Assembly (NCBI GenBank): GCA_016882195.1
Contig: VGLU01000006.1
Coordinates: 1 to 60,301 of the forward strand
Direction of reading: 5' to 3'
Length of the DNA: 60,301 nt
Source: Thermoproteota archaeon
GTDB taxonomy: Archaea; Thermoproteota; Methanomethylicia; Methanomethylicales; Methanomethylicaceae
The position numbers and the translations under genes were made by a program. Below are positions 17,233 through 27,143 of this stretch, piece after piece (the first letter of the stretch is position 1; each line of letters opens with the position of its first letter). The notes beneath the pieces were generated by a model. That model searched no databases. It saw nothing but the letters and a program-made list of their open reading frames with translations, and had not been told where the DNA came from.

Positions 17233-17902
17233 TGGCGTTCTCACCCTCAATCTCGACTAGGGCGTATCTCCCCCTAAAGGCAGGTCCAGGATTGAAGACC
17301 ACGCTCCTACCTATCCTCTCCACCCCTGGAGCCTCGTGGATGTGTCCGCACTGGACCAGAAGGGGGGAGGACTTTAGGATAAGGTCCCTGAGCCTCTTGC
17401 TCCCGGCGTGGAGCCCTGTCCTCAGTCTGTCAACCACCTCGCCGCGCGGGGGGTTGTGGATAAGCAGCATCACGAGCCCGGTACAACCGCTTCCACGGCA
17501 TTCGGATATGCTCCGAGCGACGTTCCCCACGATCTCGTCCTCGCTCACCTCGAAGGGGGTGCCGAATGGCGTAGGGGTAGCCCCTCCCGACCCGATAATG
17601 TTTATCCCTAAGAATGTGCCGCATTTTGACTCCAGGCACTTCCCGCCAACGTTCACCCCGTTGCGGAACTCTATGGGGTCGCAGTTGCCTAGGATGTAGC
17701 AGAATGGGATGCCTGTCTTTTCTATAAGGCGGAGGATGCGCGCAACATCCTCGCCACTTCCGAAGTTGGATACATCGCCCGAGACCGTTATGAGATCGAC
17801 CTGCTTCTCCCTCAAAACAGAGTCCAGGATGCTTGTCAGCGAGGAGGCTTTGTCGTGTATGTCCGTTATAGCAAGTATTTTGAGAGCCGTAGGCACCACC
17901 AC
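17210..17902 (-). CDS. Calcineurin-like metallophosphoesterase
   Basis: A 230-residue phosphoesterase with the full set of two-metal motifs: TDIHDKA (D-x-H), SGDVSN (GD), LGNCDP (GNxD), LIHNPP and GHIHEAPG (GHxH). It resembles the archaeal YfcE/MJ0936-like group. Substrate is unknown; cyclic nucleotides or phosphodiesters are family precedents. It is first of a two-gene unit with the HD hydrolase and diverges from hypC across a 53-base promoter region. Confidence 0.85.
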   Translation of the reverse strand: MVVPTALKILAITDIHDKASSLTSILDSVLREKQVDLITVSGDVSNFGSGEDVARILRLIEKTGIPFCYILGNCDPIEFRNGVNVGGKCLESKCGTFLGINIIGSGGATPTPFGTPFEVSEDEIVGNVARSISECRGSGCTGLVMLLIHNPPRGEVVDRLRTGLHAGSKRLRDLILKSSPLLVQCGHIHEAPGVERIGRSVVFNPGPAFRGRYALVEIEGENANVALGTV

Positions 17903-17955
17903 AAAGTTTTAAGACTACTAAGAGGTTATGATCCTTACTTTTTAAGGTGATCGAT

Positions 17956-18195
17956 TTGTGCCTAGCCATCCCAGCCAAGGTGATCAAGTTAGACGGGGAG
18001 AGGGCAGAGGTTGAGATCGGCGGAATAAGGAAGGAGGCGTCCCTTGCCCTCGTGGCGGACCAGGGCGTGGGTATAGGGGATTACGTGCTCATCCACACGG
18101 GCTATGCGATAACGAAGATAGACGAAGTGGAGGCGGAGTCTATCCTCAAGACGTGGAGGCAGGTAATGGCTGCCGAGAAGGGAGAGTCGCTGTAG
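17956..18195 (+). CDS. hypC: Hydrogenase maturation factor HypC
   Basis: Small (79-residue) chaperone that carries the Fe(CN)2CO unit with HypD for [NiFe]-hydrogenase maturation. The start was set at TTG 17956 rather than the upstream GTG 17947. HypC function needs Cys as residue 2, and TTG-TGC gives MCLAIPAKV, the family N-terminus. AGGTGAT sits 6 bases before this TTG. GDYVLIHTGYAI is the conserved second motif. It is followed by hypD after 4 bases. Confidence 0.94.
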   Translation: MCLAIPAKVIKLDGERAEVEIGGIRKEASLALVADQGVGIGDYVLIHTGYAITKIDEVEAESILKTWRQVMAAEKGESL

Positions 18196-18199
18196 CGGG

Positions 18200-19285
18200 A
18201 TGGGGTTTTTGCTCGCTCAGTTCAGGGATAGGGAGCTGGTGGGCAGAGTCGCCAGCGAGATCGCAGAGGCCTCAAGGGGGAAGAGGCTGAAGATAATGCA
18301 CGTCTGCGGGACCCATGAGTGGACCATAACCCACTTTGGCATCAGGGACATGCTCCCCGAGAACGTTCAGATCGTGGCTGGACCTGGCTGCCCTGTGTGT
18401 GTCACGCCCGGGAACGAGATAGACGCCATCGCGGAACTGTCCATGATGAAGGGAATGGCGGTCACCACCTTCGGGGACGTGCTGAGGGTTCCGGGAAACA
18501 GGACATCACTCTCGGAGGCGAAGGCAAACGGGGGCGACGTTCGGGTCGTTTACAGCATAGCGGACTCCATAAGGATGGCTAAAGAGGAGAAGGGAAAGGA
18601 GGTCGTTCACTTCTCCATAGGGTTTGAGACCACCGCGCCCATGGCTGCCGTGGAGATAATCAGGGGGGCGCCGGAGAACTTCAGCATCTTCTCCGCTCAC
18701 AAGCTGATACCCCCTGCCATGGATTTCCTGCTGAGGGCGGGCGTGAACCTGGACGGATTCATTTGCCCGGGCCACGTCTCGACCATAATAGGCGTAAGGC
18801 CCTACAGAGGTCTGGCTGCAAAGTACAGGAAGCCCATGGTCATCGCAGGGTTCGAGCCTCTGGATGTGGTGCTTGGCATCAGGAACATAGTGAGGCAGGT
18901 GGTAGCCGGTACCCATCTGGTGGGCAACGAGTACAAGAGGGCAGTGAGGGACGGCGGGAACGAGATAGCGCTACAGACCTTGGATAAGGCGTTTGAGGTC
19001 AGGGACGCCTACTGGAGGGGGGTAGGGAAGATTCCTGCATCTGGGATGTTACTGCGCAGGAAGTACAGAGGTTTCGATGCCGCGTTGAAGTTCGGCATAG
19101 AAGTGGGCAAGGAGGATCGCATGCCTGCTGGCTGCAGCTGCGGGGAGGTTCTGAAGGGCATGATGGCGCCAGAGGAGTGCCCGCTCTTCGGAAGGAGCTG
19201 CACACCGGAGCACCCAATCGGACCGTGCATGGTCAGCATAGAGGGGACGTGTGCCATAGTCTACAAGTTCAGAAGAAAAAAATAA
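18200..19285 (+). CDS. hypD: Hydrogenase maturation factor HypD
   Basis: Iron-sulfur protein that assembles the Fe(CN)2CO group on the HypCD complex. Signatures are MHVCGTHEWTI near residue 34, GPGCPVCVTP near 62-71, IGFETTAPMA and FICPGHVSTI. A C-terminal cysteine set (AGCSCGEVLKG and CPLFGRSC) binds the [4Fe-4S] cluster. Length of 361 matches the family. Together with hypC it implies that the organism makes a [NiFe] hydrogenase, whose structural genes are not in this window. Confidence 0.96.
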   Translation: MGFLLAQFRDRELVGRVASEIAEASRGKRLKIMHVCGTHEWTITHFGIRDMLPENVQIVAGPGCPVCVTPGNEIDAIAELSMMKGMAVTTFGDVLRVPGNRTSLSEAKANGGDVRVVYSIADSIRMAKEEKGKEVVHFSIGFETTAPMAAVEIIRGAPENFSIFSAHKLIPPAMDFLLRAGVNLDGFICPGHVSTIIGVRPYRGLAAKYRKPMVIAGFEPLDVVLGIRNIVRQVVAGTHLVGNEYKRAVRDGGNEIALQTLDKAFEVRDAYWRGVGKIPASGMLLRRKYRGFDAALKFGIEVGKEDRMPAGCSCGEVLKGMMAPEECPLFGRSCTPEHPIGPCMVSIEGTCAIVYKFRRKK

Positions 19286-19288
19286 AAA

Positions 19289-20440
19289 TTACAAGTCGCT
19301 CAGGAGCGGAATGGCCGCCCGTAAGCCCTCTCCTAGGGTGCCAGGATAGCCGAGCTCGTGCAACGACCCCTCGACAGCAGATACCGTAGTGATCACTTCC
19401 CTCGGCGTCACTATGCCCATGTTACCGATCCTGAAGATGGCGTCCTTCAGGTTACCGAACCCGCCGGCCACCACCACGCCGTACTTCTTCCGCAGTTTCT
19501 CCCTCAAGTCCTTCGCGGAGATCTTCGGGGGCATATTTATTGCAAGGACCACGTTGGATCGGCTCCTCTCCTCGGCGAAGAATGAGAGGCCCATGCCCTT
19601 GAAGGCGGAGTAGTAGGCGCGGGCCGCCTTCTTGTGCCTGCCTATCCAAGCCTCCATGCCTGTCTCTAGGATCATCTGGAAGGCCTCGTCGAGCGCAAAG
19701 AAGAGGTTTACTGCGGGGGTGAATGGGGTCTCCTTCTTCTCGTCCCTGAACTTCCTGTACTTGATGAGGTCGAAGTACTCGGTTCTAGGCTTACTCCTCT
19801 CGATCACCCTCCATGCGTCCTTGCTGACAGATACAAGCGCGAGCCCAGGCGGCGTAGCCAGGCACTTCTGGCTTGCGGTGATGCACACGTCAACTTCCCA
19901 CTTGCCCACCGGAAGGTCGTCACCGCCAAGAACGGATATGGCATCCACTATGAAGAGCGCCCCGTTCTCCTTTGCAACCTTGCCTATCTCGGGCAGGTCC
20001 CTGACGGTGGTGCCTGTGGAAGTCTCGTTGTAGATTACGGCGACCGCTTTCACGTCCTTCTCTCTTCGCAACGCCTCGCGGACCTGGTCTGTGGTCGGGG
20101 CACTGCCCGTCTCCACTTTCAGATCGACAACGTTTGCGCCGTACACCCTGAAGGCATCGGCCAGCCTCTCGCCGAAGGTCCCACCCACTGGGACCAGTAT
20201 CTTCTCTCCCGGCAACAGGAGGTTGCTCGCGGCGCACTCAACGCCGCCCGTGCCAGAGGACGTGAGAACGAAGAGGTCGCTCTCAGTCTGGAATACCTTC
20301 TTGGCATTCTCAAGTAGGCGAGGATAAAGCTCATGAAACTCCGCCCCTCTGTGGTTTATCATGGGCTTGCACATGGCGGCGTATACCCTAGGCGGGACGT
20401 TTGTAGGCCCAGGGAGCATGATGAGCTGAGGCAGGCTCAT
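19289..20440 (-). CDS. Class V aminotransferase (alanine--glyoxylate / serine--pyruvate type)
   Basis: PLP enzyme of 383 residues. It begins MSLPQLIMLPGPTNVPPRVY, typical of the alanine--glyoxylate/serine--pyruvate/phosphonopyruvate-type subgroup. The phosphate and ring-binding segments are SSGTGGVE and VDAISVLGG, and the PLP lysine is in ITASQKCL. ATG 20440 is preceded by GGTGAGGTG. Likely physiological reactions are Ser, Ala and glyoxylate interconversion; the exact donor and acceptor cannot be told. It converges on hypD with a 3-base gap. Confidence 0.87.
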   Translation of the reverse strand: MSLPQLIMLPGPTNVPPRVYAAMCKPMINHRGAEFHELYPRLLENAKKVFQTESDLFVLTSSGTGGVECAASNLLLPGEKILVPVGGTFGERLADAFRVYGANVVDLKVETGSAPTTDQVREALRREKDVKAVAVIYNETSTGTTVRDLPEIGKVAKENGALFIVDAISVLGGDDLPVGKWEVDVCITASQKCLATPPGLALVSVSKDAWRVIERSKPRTEYFDLIKYRKFRDEKKETPFTPAVNLFFALDEAFQMILETGMEAWIGRHKKAARAYYSAFKGMGLSFFAEERSRSNVVLAINMPPKISAKDLREKLRKKYGVVVAGGFGNLKDAIFRIGNMGIVTPREVITTVSAVEGSLHELGYPGTLGEGLRAAIPLLSDL

Positions 20441-20513
20441 AGATTTGCACCTCACCAAGATATCAAGGAGAGTTATTATATAGGTTTCGACGAGTGCAAG
20501 GTGGGTGTGAGCC

Positions 20514-22430
<1,917 letters not shown>

Positions 22431-22484
22431 TTAAGGTCCCCCAATATGCTTAAATCAAATACCAAGATAAGTTTGATTGGTCCT

Positions 22485-23549
22485 ATGTCTTTAGAGATCG
22501 ATGGATCCTATGGCGAGGGGGGAGGTCAGGTCCTGCGGGGGGCGGTCGCGCTGTCCTGCCTCACTGGAAAGGCGGTAAAGGTTTTTAACATAAGGGGGAG
22601 GCGCCCCAAGCCAGGACTTCAGCCGCAGCACCTCATCAGCCTGCAGGCGGCGGCATCGGTCTCGGGGGCGGAGGTCAAGGGCTTGGATGTGGGCAGCGCA
22701 ACCGTCACCTTCAGCCCCAAGACCATCAGAGGCGGGAAGTACACCCTCGACATAAAGACGGCCGGAAGTGTGACCCTCGTGATCCAGACGCTGCTCCCCA
22801 TCCTCTCATTTGCCGGCGAGCCCGCCGAGGTGAGGATCATCGGTGGCACGGATGTGCCGTGGAGCCCGCCCATCGACTATATGAGGCACGTGGCGTTTCC
22901 AGCGCTGCGAGCCTTCGGTGTCGATGCGGGCCTTGACCTGAACAGGAGGGGGCACTACCCAAAGGGAGGGGGAGAGGTCGTGCTCAGGGTCGGTCCGGTC
23001 AGGACGATAGCACCTTTCAGGGTTCTGGAGCGGGGCCCCATTGAGGCGATAAGGGGCGTCTCCAACTGCACCAACCTGCCTGGGCACGTGGCTGCGAGGC
23101 AGGCATCCTCTGCCGCCAAGGTCCTCAGGGAGAAGGGGCACACCAACGTCAGGATAGCAGAGGAGCAGACCGCCGGCGAGGGACCTGGCAGCAACATAGT
23201 TCTCTGGGCAGAGATTGGAGGCGGCATCAGGATCGGCGCGGACGCGCTGGGGGCGAGGGAGAAGAGGGCGGAGGATGTGGGAAGGGAGGCTGCTGAGAGG
23301 CTGCTGGCTGAGCTGCAGACAGGGATGGCGGTCGACAGGCACCTCGGGGACATGATCATCCTCTACATGGCTCTCGCCAACGGCACCTCTGAGGCGAGCA
23401 TCTCTGCGCTCACCATGCACTCTGAGACGATGATGTGGCTCTCCAAGGCTTTCCTTAATGTTGAGTGGCAGGTAAGAAAGGTAGAGGGCGATGCTGCGAT
23501 CATAAAGGTCGATGGTGCAGGGCTGAAGAACGTACGAATTCAGGCTTAG
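22485..23549 (+). CDS. rtcA: RNA 3'-terminal phosphate cyclase
   Basis: Converts RNA 3'-phosphate to a 2',3'-cyclic phosphate with ATP. The start MSLEIDGSYGEGGGQVLRGA is the family signature. RGRRPKPGLQPQHL and the C-terminal EEQTAGEGPGSNIVLWA with the catalytic-His region HLGDMIILYMALA are present. The length of 354 residues is standard. Its 3' end overlaps the convergent GTPase gene by 4 bases. The adjacent minus-strand gene at 24584 also belongs to an RNA-repair-associated domain family. Confidence 0.94.
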   Translation: MSLEIDGSYGEGGGQVLRGAVALSCLTGKAVKVFNIRGRRPKPGLQPQHLISLQAAASVSGAEVKGLDVGSATVTFSPKTIRGGKYTLDIKTAGSVTLVIQTLLPILSFAGEPAEVRIIGGTDVPWSPPIDYMRHVAFPALRAFGVDAGLDLNRRGHYPKGGGEVVLRVGPVRTIAPFRVLERGPIEAIRGVSNCTNLPGHVAARQASSAAKVLREKGHTNVRIAEEQTAGEGPGSNIVLWAEIGGGIRIGADALGAREKRAEDVGREAAERLLAELQTGMAVDRHLGDMIILYMALANGTSEASISALTMHSETMMWLSKAFLNVEWQVRKVEGDAAIIKVDGAGLKNVRIQA

Positions 23550-24550
23550 ACGCTTGGAGAATTTTGGACGCTGGCACGCCTCAACGCTCCCTCTACCTTT
23601 TTGAGCATCGTGCCGAGGCCATCACCCTTTGCGGCCGAGAGCCTGTCGCATGGACCAAATAGGGCCTCGGCCTCACTTACCTGAGATGGATTAGCCAGAT
23701 CGATCTTGTTGAAGAATGTCAGGATCTCGCTGCCAGAGAAGGTTGCCCTGACGTCGTCGTAAAGGTGCTTTTGGCTGGCGATTGAGAAGCCGTTCGCCTC
23801 AGAGACGTCCACTATGAACGCTATCACGTTGGATAGGTGACCGAGCGCCGATATGGCCAACAGCTCGGTCTTGCTCCTCTCTGCCAGCGGCCTGTCCAGT
23901 ATGCCCGGGGTGTCCACCATCTGTATTCGGGTGTTTCCGACGGTGACGTGACCTATTATGATCTCCCTCGTGGTGAAGGGATAGGACCGGATCTCTGGCT
24001 TGGCGGAGGAGACGGCCTTTACGATCGTGGACTTGCCCACGCCGGGGTAGCCCGCGAGGACCACCGTCGGAACGGACGGATCAGCGGTGGGCAGATCCTT
24101 CATCTTCTCCCTGAGGGTCGAGATGAGGGTCAGATCATCGCCGGCCTTCCTTATGATCGACGACGTCCTCCCGAAGCACGCCCTCCTTGCCCTAGCGGCG
24201 GCCCCCGGGTTCCGGGCATCCCTTAGCTGGAAGTGGGCGGCCTTGCCCGCCTCGTGGATTATCCTCGCGGCTCTGCTCAGCCGCCCGAGTGCAGCCTTTG
24301 CTGTGGCCTCGCCGACGAGGATCTCCAGCATCTCCCTGTAGAAGGGGTGGACGTTGTCGATGGTCGGCACGGACTTGACGAGGGACTCAAGATACGCCGC
24401 GGTTATCTTCTCGACCTCCCTTATCCTGGCAGCCTCCCTCTTCTTCGCCTTGATGATGGGGGGTAGCTTGCCCGGCAGTTCGATCTCAAGCCTCGTTGAG
24501 GCTAGGAAGGCCTTGTTGATTATCTCCTCTGCCGTCAGAACCGTTGGCAT
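23546..24550 (-). CDS. NOG1-like GTPase
   Basis: GTPase of the Obg/NOG1 group implicated in large-subunit ribosome assembly. The N-terminal helical domain (to about residue 150) precedes the G domain with GYPGVGKST (G1), the DTPG motif in VDTPGILDRPLAE (G3) and NKID (G4). Length of about 334 is typical of archaeal NOG1. ATG 24550 gives MPTVLTAEEIINKAF, the conserved start. It lies 34 bases downstream of the DUF504 gene on the same strand, so the two probably form one transcript. Confidence 0.93.
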   Translation of the reverse strand: MPTVLTAEEIINKAFLASTRLEIELPGKLPPIIKAKKREAARIREVEKITAAYLESLVKSVPTIDNVHPFYREMLEILVGEATAKAALGRLSRAARIIHEAGKAAHFQLRDARNPGAAARARRACFGRTSSIIRKAGDDLTLISTLREKMKDLPTADPSVPTVVLAGYPGVGKSTIVKAVSSAKPEIRSYPFTTREIIIGHVTVGNTRIQMVDTPGILDRPLAERSKTELLAISALGHLSNVIAFIVDVSEANGFSIASQKHLYDDVRATFSGSEILTFFNKIDLANPSQVSEAEALFGPCDRLSAAKGDGLGTMLKKVEGALRRASVQNSPSV

Positions 24551-24583
24551 CCTCTCGAATGGCTGCTGCACCTTTCGCTCCCC

Positions 24584-24829
24584 TTACCTCTTCTGCCAGA
24601 GAGGAACGTTGCCTCTCCTTATTACCTTGACGCGGTGGTAGGGGATCACAACCTCCTCCCCGTCCTCCTCCATGATTATCGCCCTTGGAGCGATGTCCTT
24701 GATGGCAGCTCCTTTGATGGTCCTGACATCGCCGGGCGCCCCCCTGTGGACTATGACGATCTCGCAGTCGTCCAGTCCATGTCCAGAGGACCACCTGATC
24801 TTGTTAAGAACGTCCCTGATCGTGGGCAT
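24584..24829 (-). CDS. DUF504/UPF0248 RNA-repair-associated domain protein
   Basis: An 81-residue archaeal protein recognised by RDVLNKIRW, IVIVHRGAPGDVRTI and the C-terminal IPYHRVKVIRRG. This domain (MJ1316-type) is found alone in archaea and fused to RNA ligases or 2H phosphodiesterases elsewhere, suggesting a role in RNA end metabolism. It precedes the NOG1-like gene and faces the psmB2 promoter. Molecular function is unproven. Confidence 0.85.
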   Translation of the reverse strand: MPTIRDVLNKIRWSSGHGLDDCEIVIVHRGAPGDVRTIKGAAIKDIAPRAIIMEEDGEEVVIPYHRVKVIRRGNVPLWQKR

Positions 24830-24895
24830 AAACATCCATCGGGTAAAAGTTTATTTAATTCGCCATTCAACCTTTGAATGTTAAGGAGGTTTTAA

Positions 24896-25513
24896 ATGTT
24901 GCCTGGGGCGCAGATTGGATACCCGGAGATGGGTGCGACCACCGTCGGCATATCGTGCAAGGACGGGGTCGTTTTAGCTTCGGAGAAGAGGATCTCTTAC
25001 GGATACACCATCATGAGCAAGGCGGGTAAGAAGGTATTTCTGGTTAACGGGAGGATAGGCATCGCCTTTGCCGGCCTTATCTCCGACGCGCAGGCCATTC
25101 TGAGGCGGCTCAGCGCGGAGGTAAGGCTCTACGAGCTGGACTATCACACGAAGATGACCGTCAAGTCGGCGGCCAAGCTTCTCTCCAACATTCTCTACTC
25201 CCAGAGGGGCTTCCCCGCATTCGCTGAGACGATCGTGGGCGGCGTGGACCAAGAGGGGCACAGGCTCTTCGTACTCGACCAGCTCGGCTCCTTGATCGAG
25301 GACAAGTTTGCGGCCCTCGGCACGGGCGGGGCTCTGGCGATAAGCGTCATCGAGCAGGAGTACAAGGACGAGATTACGGTGAAGGATGGAAAGGAGCTGG
25401 CGGTCAAGGCCGTCAAGGCGGCGATATCCAGGGACGTGGCCTCCGGGGACGGCGTTGACGTCGTCATCATCTCCAAGGAAGGGGCGAAGGAGGAGTTCTT
25501 CCCCGTGAAGTAG
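24896..25513 (+). CDS. psmB2: Proteasome beta subunit lacking the catalytic threonine
   Basis: Second beta subunit of the 20S proteasome, 205 residues. The start of the mature fold is MGATTVGISCKDGVVLASEK, so Ala occupies the position of Thr1 seen in active subunits (G-TTTVG). The TGSGS motif of the active paralogue (13357) is TGGA here, while SGDGVDVV is kept. This resembles the unprocessed, structural beta subunit of other TACK archaea. AGGAGG precedes the ATG. The gene is followed by taw1 after 12 bases. Confidence 0.93.
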   Translation: MLPGAQIGYPEMGATTVGISCKDGVVLASEKRISYGYTIMSKAGKKVFLVNGRIGIAFAGLISDAQAILRRLSAEVRLYELDYHTKMTVKSAAKLLSNILYSQRGFPAFAETIVGGVDQEGHRLFVLDQLGSLIEDKFAALGTGGALAISVIEQEYKDEITVKDGKELAVKAVKAAISRDVASGDGVDVVIISKEGAKEEFFPVK

Positions 25514-25525
25514 TGGCGGGTACTT

Positions 25526-26470
25526 TTGCCGGTTTCAGAACCCTTCAGGATCATGATGCCCCAAGGATACCACATAGTGGGCAGGCACTCCGCGGTGAAG
25601 ACCTGCCTATGGGTCAAGAACTCCCTGACCAAGGGCAAGGTCTGCTACAAGGAGAAGTTCTACGGGATAAAGAGCCACAGGTGCCTGCAGATGAGCCCCG
25701 CGGTGGCCTACTGCGTAAACAGGTGCCTCTACTGCTGGCGGCTGATGCCTGGGGAGCGCGGGCTGAACTGGGAGGGGGAGCGTATGCCGGAGGAGGATGA
25801 CCCGAGGGAGATAGCGGAGGGGGCACTGAAGGCGCACAGGAGGGCGCTCAACGGGTTCAAGGGCAACCCGCTGGTGCCGAGGGAGAGGTGGGAGGAGGCG
25901 ATAAGGCCGAGGCACGTTGCCATAAGCCTGAGCGGTGAGCCGACCAACTACTCGAGGCTCGATGGGCTAATCGAGGAGTTCGGAAGGAGAGGGATGACGA
26001 CGTTTCTGGTCACCAACGGCACGAACCCCGGGGTGCTGAAGAGGATAAGGGAGCCTACCCAGCTCTACGTCTCCCTGAGCGCACCCACGGAAGAGGCGTA
26101 CAGGCGCGTATGCAGGCCCACGGCTGAAGGGAACTGGGTGAGGGTGATGGAGTCCCTCTCGCTGCTCGGCGGATTCAGCTGCCCGACTGTGATCAGGATT
26201 ACGGCGGTGAAGGACCTGAACATGTTTGACCATGACGCCTACTCGAGGATAATATCCAAGAGCAACCCGACCTATGTGGAGGTCAAGGCTTACATGCACG
26301 TGGGCTTCTCAACCGGAAGGCTTGGATTCGAGAGTATGCCCAGCCATAGGGAGATCCTCGGCTTCGCCAGGGAGCTGGCGGAGAGGACCGGGTACGAGCT
26401 TGTGGATGATGTGCCCATTAGCAGGGTCGCGCTCCTCAGTCGAATAGGCAAGCCTAAAAATATCACTTGA
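25526..26470 (+). CDS. taw1: TYW1/Taw1 tRNA-4-demethylwyosine synthase (radical SAM)
   Basis: Radical SAM enzyme that condenses pyruvate onto 1-methylguanosine-37 of tRNA-Phe to build wyosine. HIVGRHSAVKTCLW is the archaeal N-terminal signature. The SAM cluster is VNRCLYCW (C-x3-C-x2-C), and additional Cys residues at about 27, 40 and 53 would hold the second cluster. ISLSGEPTNYSRL and RITAVKDLNM are conserved TYW1 segments. Start is TTG 25526 or ATG 25550; the choice affects only eight residues. It shares a unit with psmB2 and the translin gene. Confidence 0.94.
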   Translation: MPVSEPFRIMMPQGYHIVGRHSAVKTCLWVKNSLTKGKVCYKEKFYGIKSHRCLQMSPAVAYCVNRCLYCWRLMPGERGLNWEGERMPEEDDPREIAEGALKAHRRALNGFKGNPLVPRERWEEAIRPRHVAISLSGEPTNYSRLDGLIEEFGRRGMTTFLVTNGTNPGVLKRIREPTQLYVSLSAPTEEAYRRVCRPTAEGNWVRVMESLSLLGGFSCPTVIRITAVKDLNMFDHDAYSRIISKSNPTYVEVKAYMHVGFSTGRLGFESMPSHREILGFARELAERTGYELVDDVPISRVALLSRIGKPKNIT

Positions 26471-26494
26471 TTTCATGTAGAATTGGTGGGTCCT

Positions 26495-27124
26495 TTGGGG
26501 CTTGATAAGATCATGTCGGACGTTGACGCGGTGCTCAGGGCAAAGGACGGGAAGAGGGAGAAGGCCATCTCGTACTCTAGGGAGATAATAAGGAGATCTG
26601 GCAGCGCGATCCTGGCGATCCATAAGAAGGAGGAGAAGGGCGCCAAGGAGAACCTTGATGCCGCACGTAAGGTGCTTGAGTACTCGCTGGAGATCTGCAA
26701 GGAGCAGCCGGAGTACTACTTCACCGGACCCCTGCCGCAGGCATTTCAAGAGTTCGCGGAGGCCTCCGTCGTCCTGGCGCTGGTCAAGAGGCGGAGGGTT
26801 CCCTCTCCGCAGGAACTGAAGGTCCCCGTGGAGTCGTACATCACGGGGCTTGCCGACGCCGCGGGGGAGATGCGGAGGTACGCGCTTGACTCGCTCAGAA
26901 AGGACGAATTTGAGGAGGCTGAGAGGGCGCTCGAGGTGATGGACGAGGTCTACACCGCGCTGAAGAGTTTGGATTATCCGAGGGCGGTTGTCCCCAACCT
27001 CAAGAGGAAGGTGGACGTCATCAGGAGGCTGGTGGAGGAGACGAGGGGGGACGTTACTCTGGCCCATCAGGGACGGCTCATAAGAAGTCGCATTGACAGA
27101 GCTTTGAAGAAGGGGAGGAAGTAG
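26495..27124 (+). CDS. Translin-family protein
   Basis: All-alpha protein of about 209 residues matching archaeal translin. The SYSREIIRRSGSAILAIHK helix, the YYFTGPLPQAFQEFAEA motif and GLADAAGEMRRYALD are diagnostic. Eukaryotic translin and trax form an RNA-binding and RNase complex (C3PO); archaeal members are trax/translin-like octamers. TTG 26495 follows GGTGG by 5 bases and is preferred to TTG 26483. It sits between taw1 and sepS in a run of tRNA genes. Confidence 0.85.
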   Translation: MGLDKIMSDVDAVLRAKDGKREKAISYSREIIRRSGSAILAIHKKEEKGAKENLDAARKVLEYSLEICKEQPEYYFTGPLPQAFQEFAEASVVLALVKRRRVPSPQELKVPVESYITGLADAAGEMRRYALDSLRKDEFEEAERALEVMDEVYTALKSLDYPRAVVPNLKRKVDVIRRLVEETRGDVTLAHQGRLIRSRIDRALKKGRK

Positions 27125-27143
27125 AGGAGGGGAGGAGGCGGGT

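Noticed and set aside
17947-17955. GTG 17947 as the hypC start
   Set aside because: It would place three residues before the essential N-terminal Met-Cys. TTG 17956 restores MCLAIP and has a ribosome binding site.
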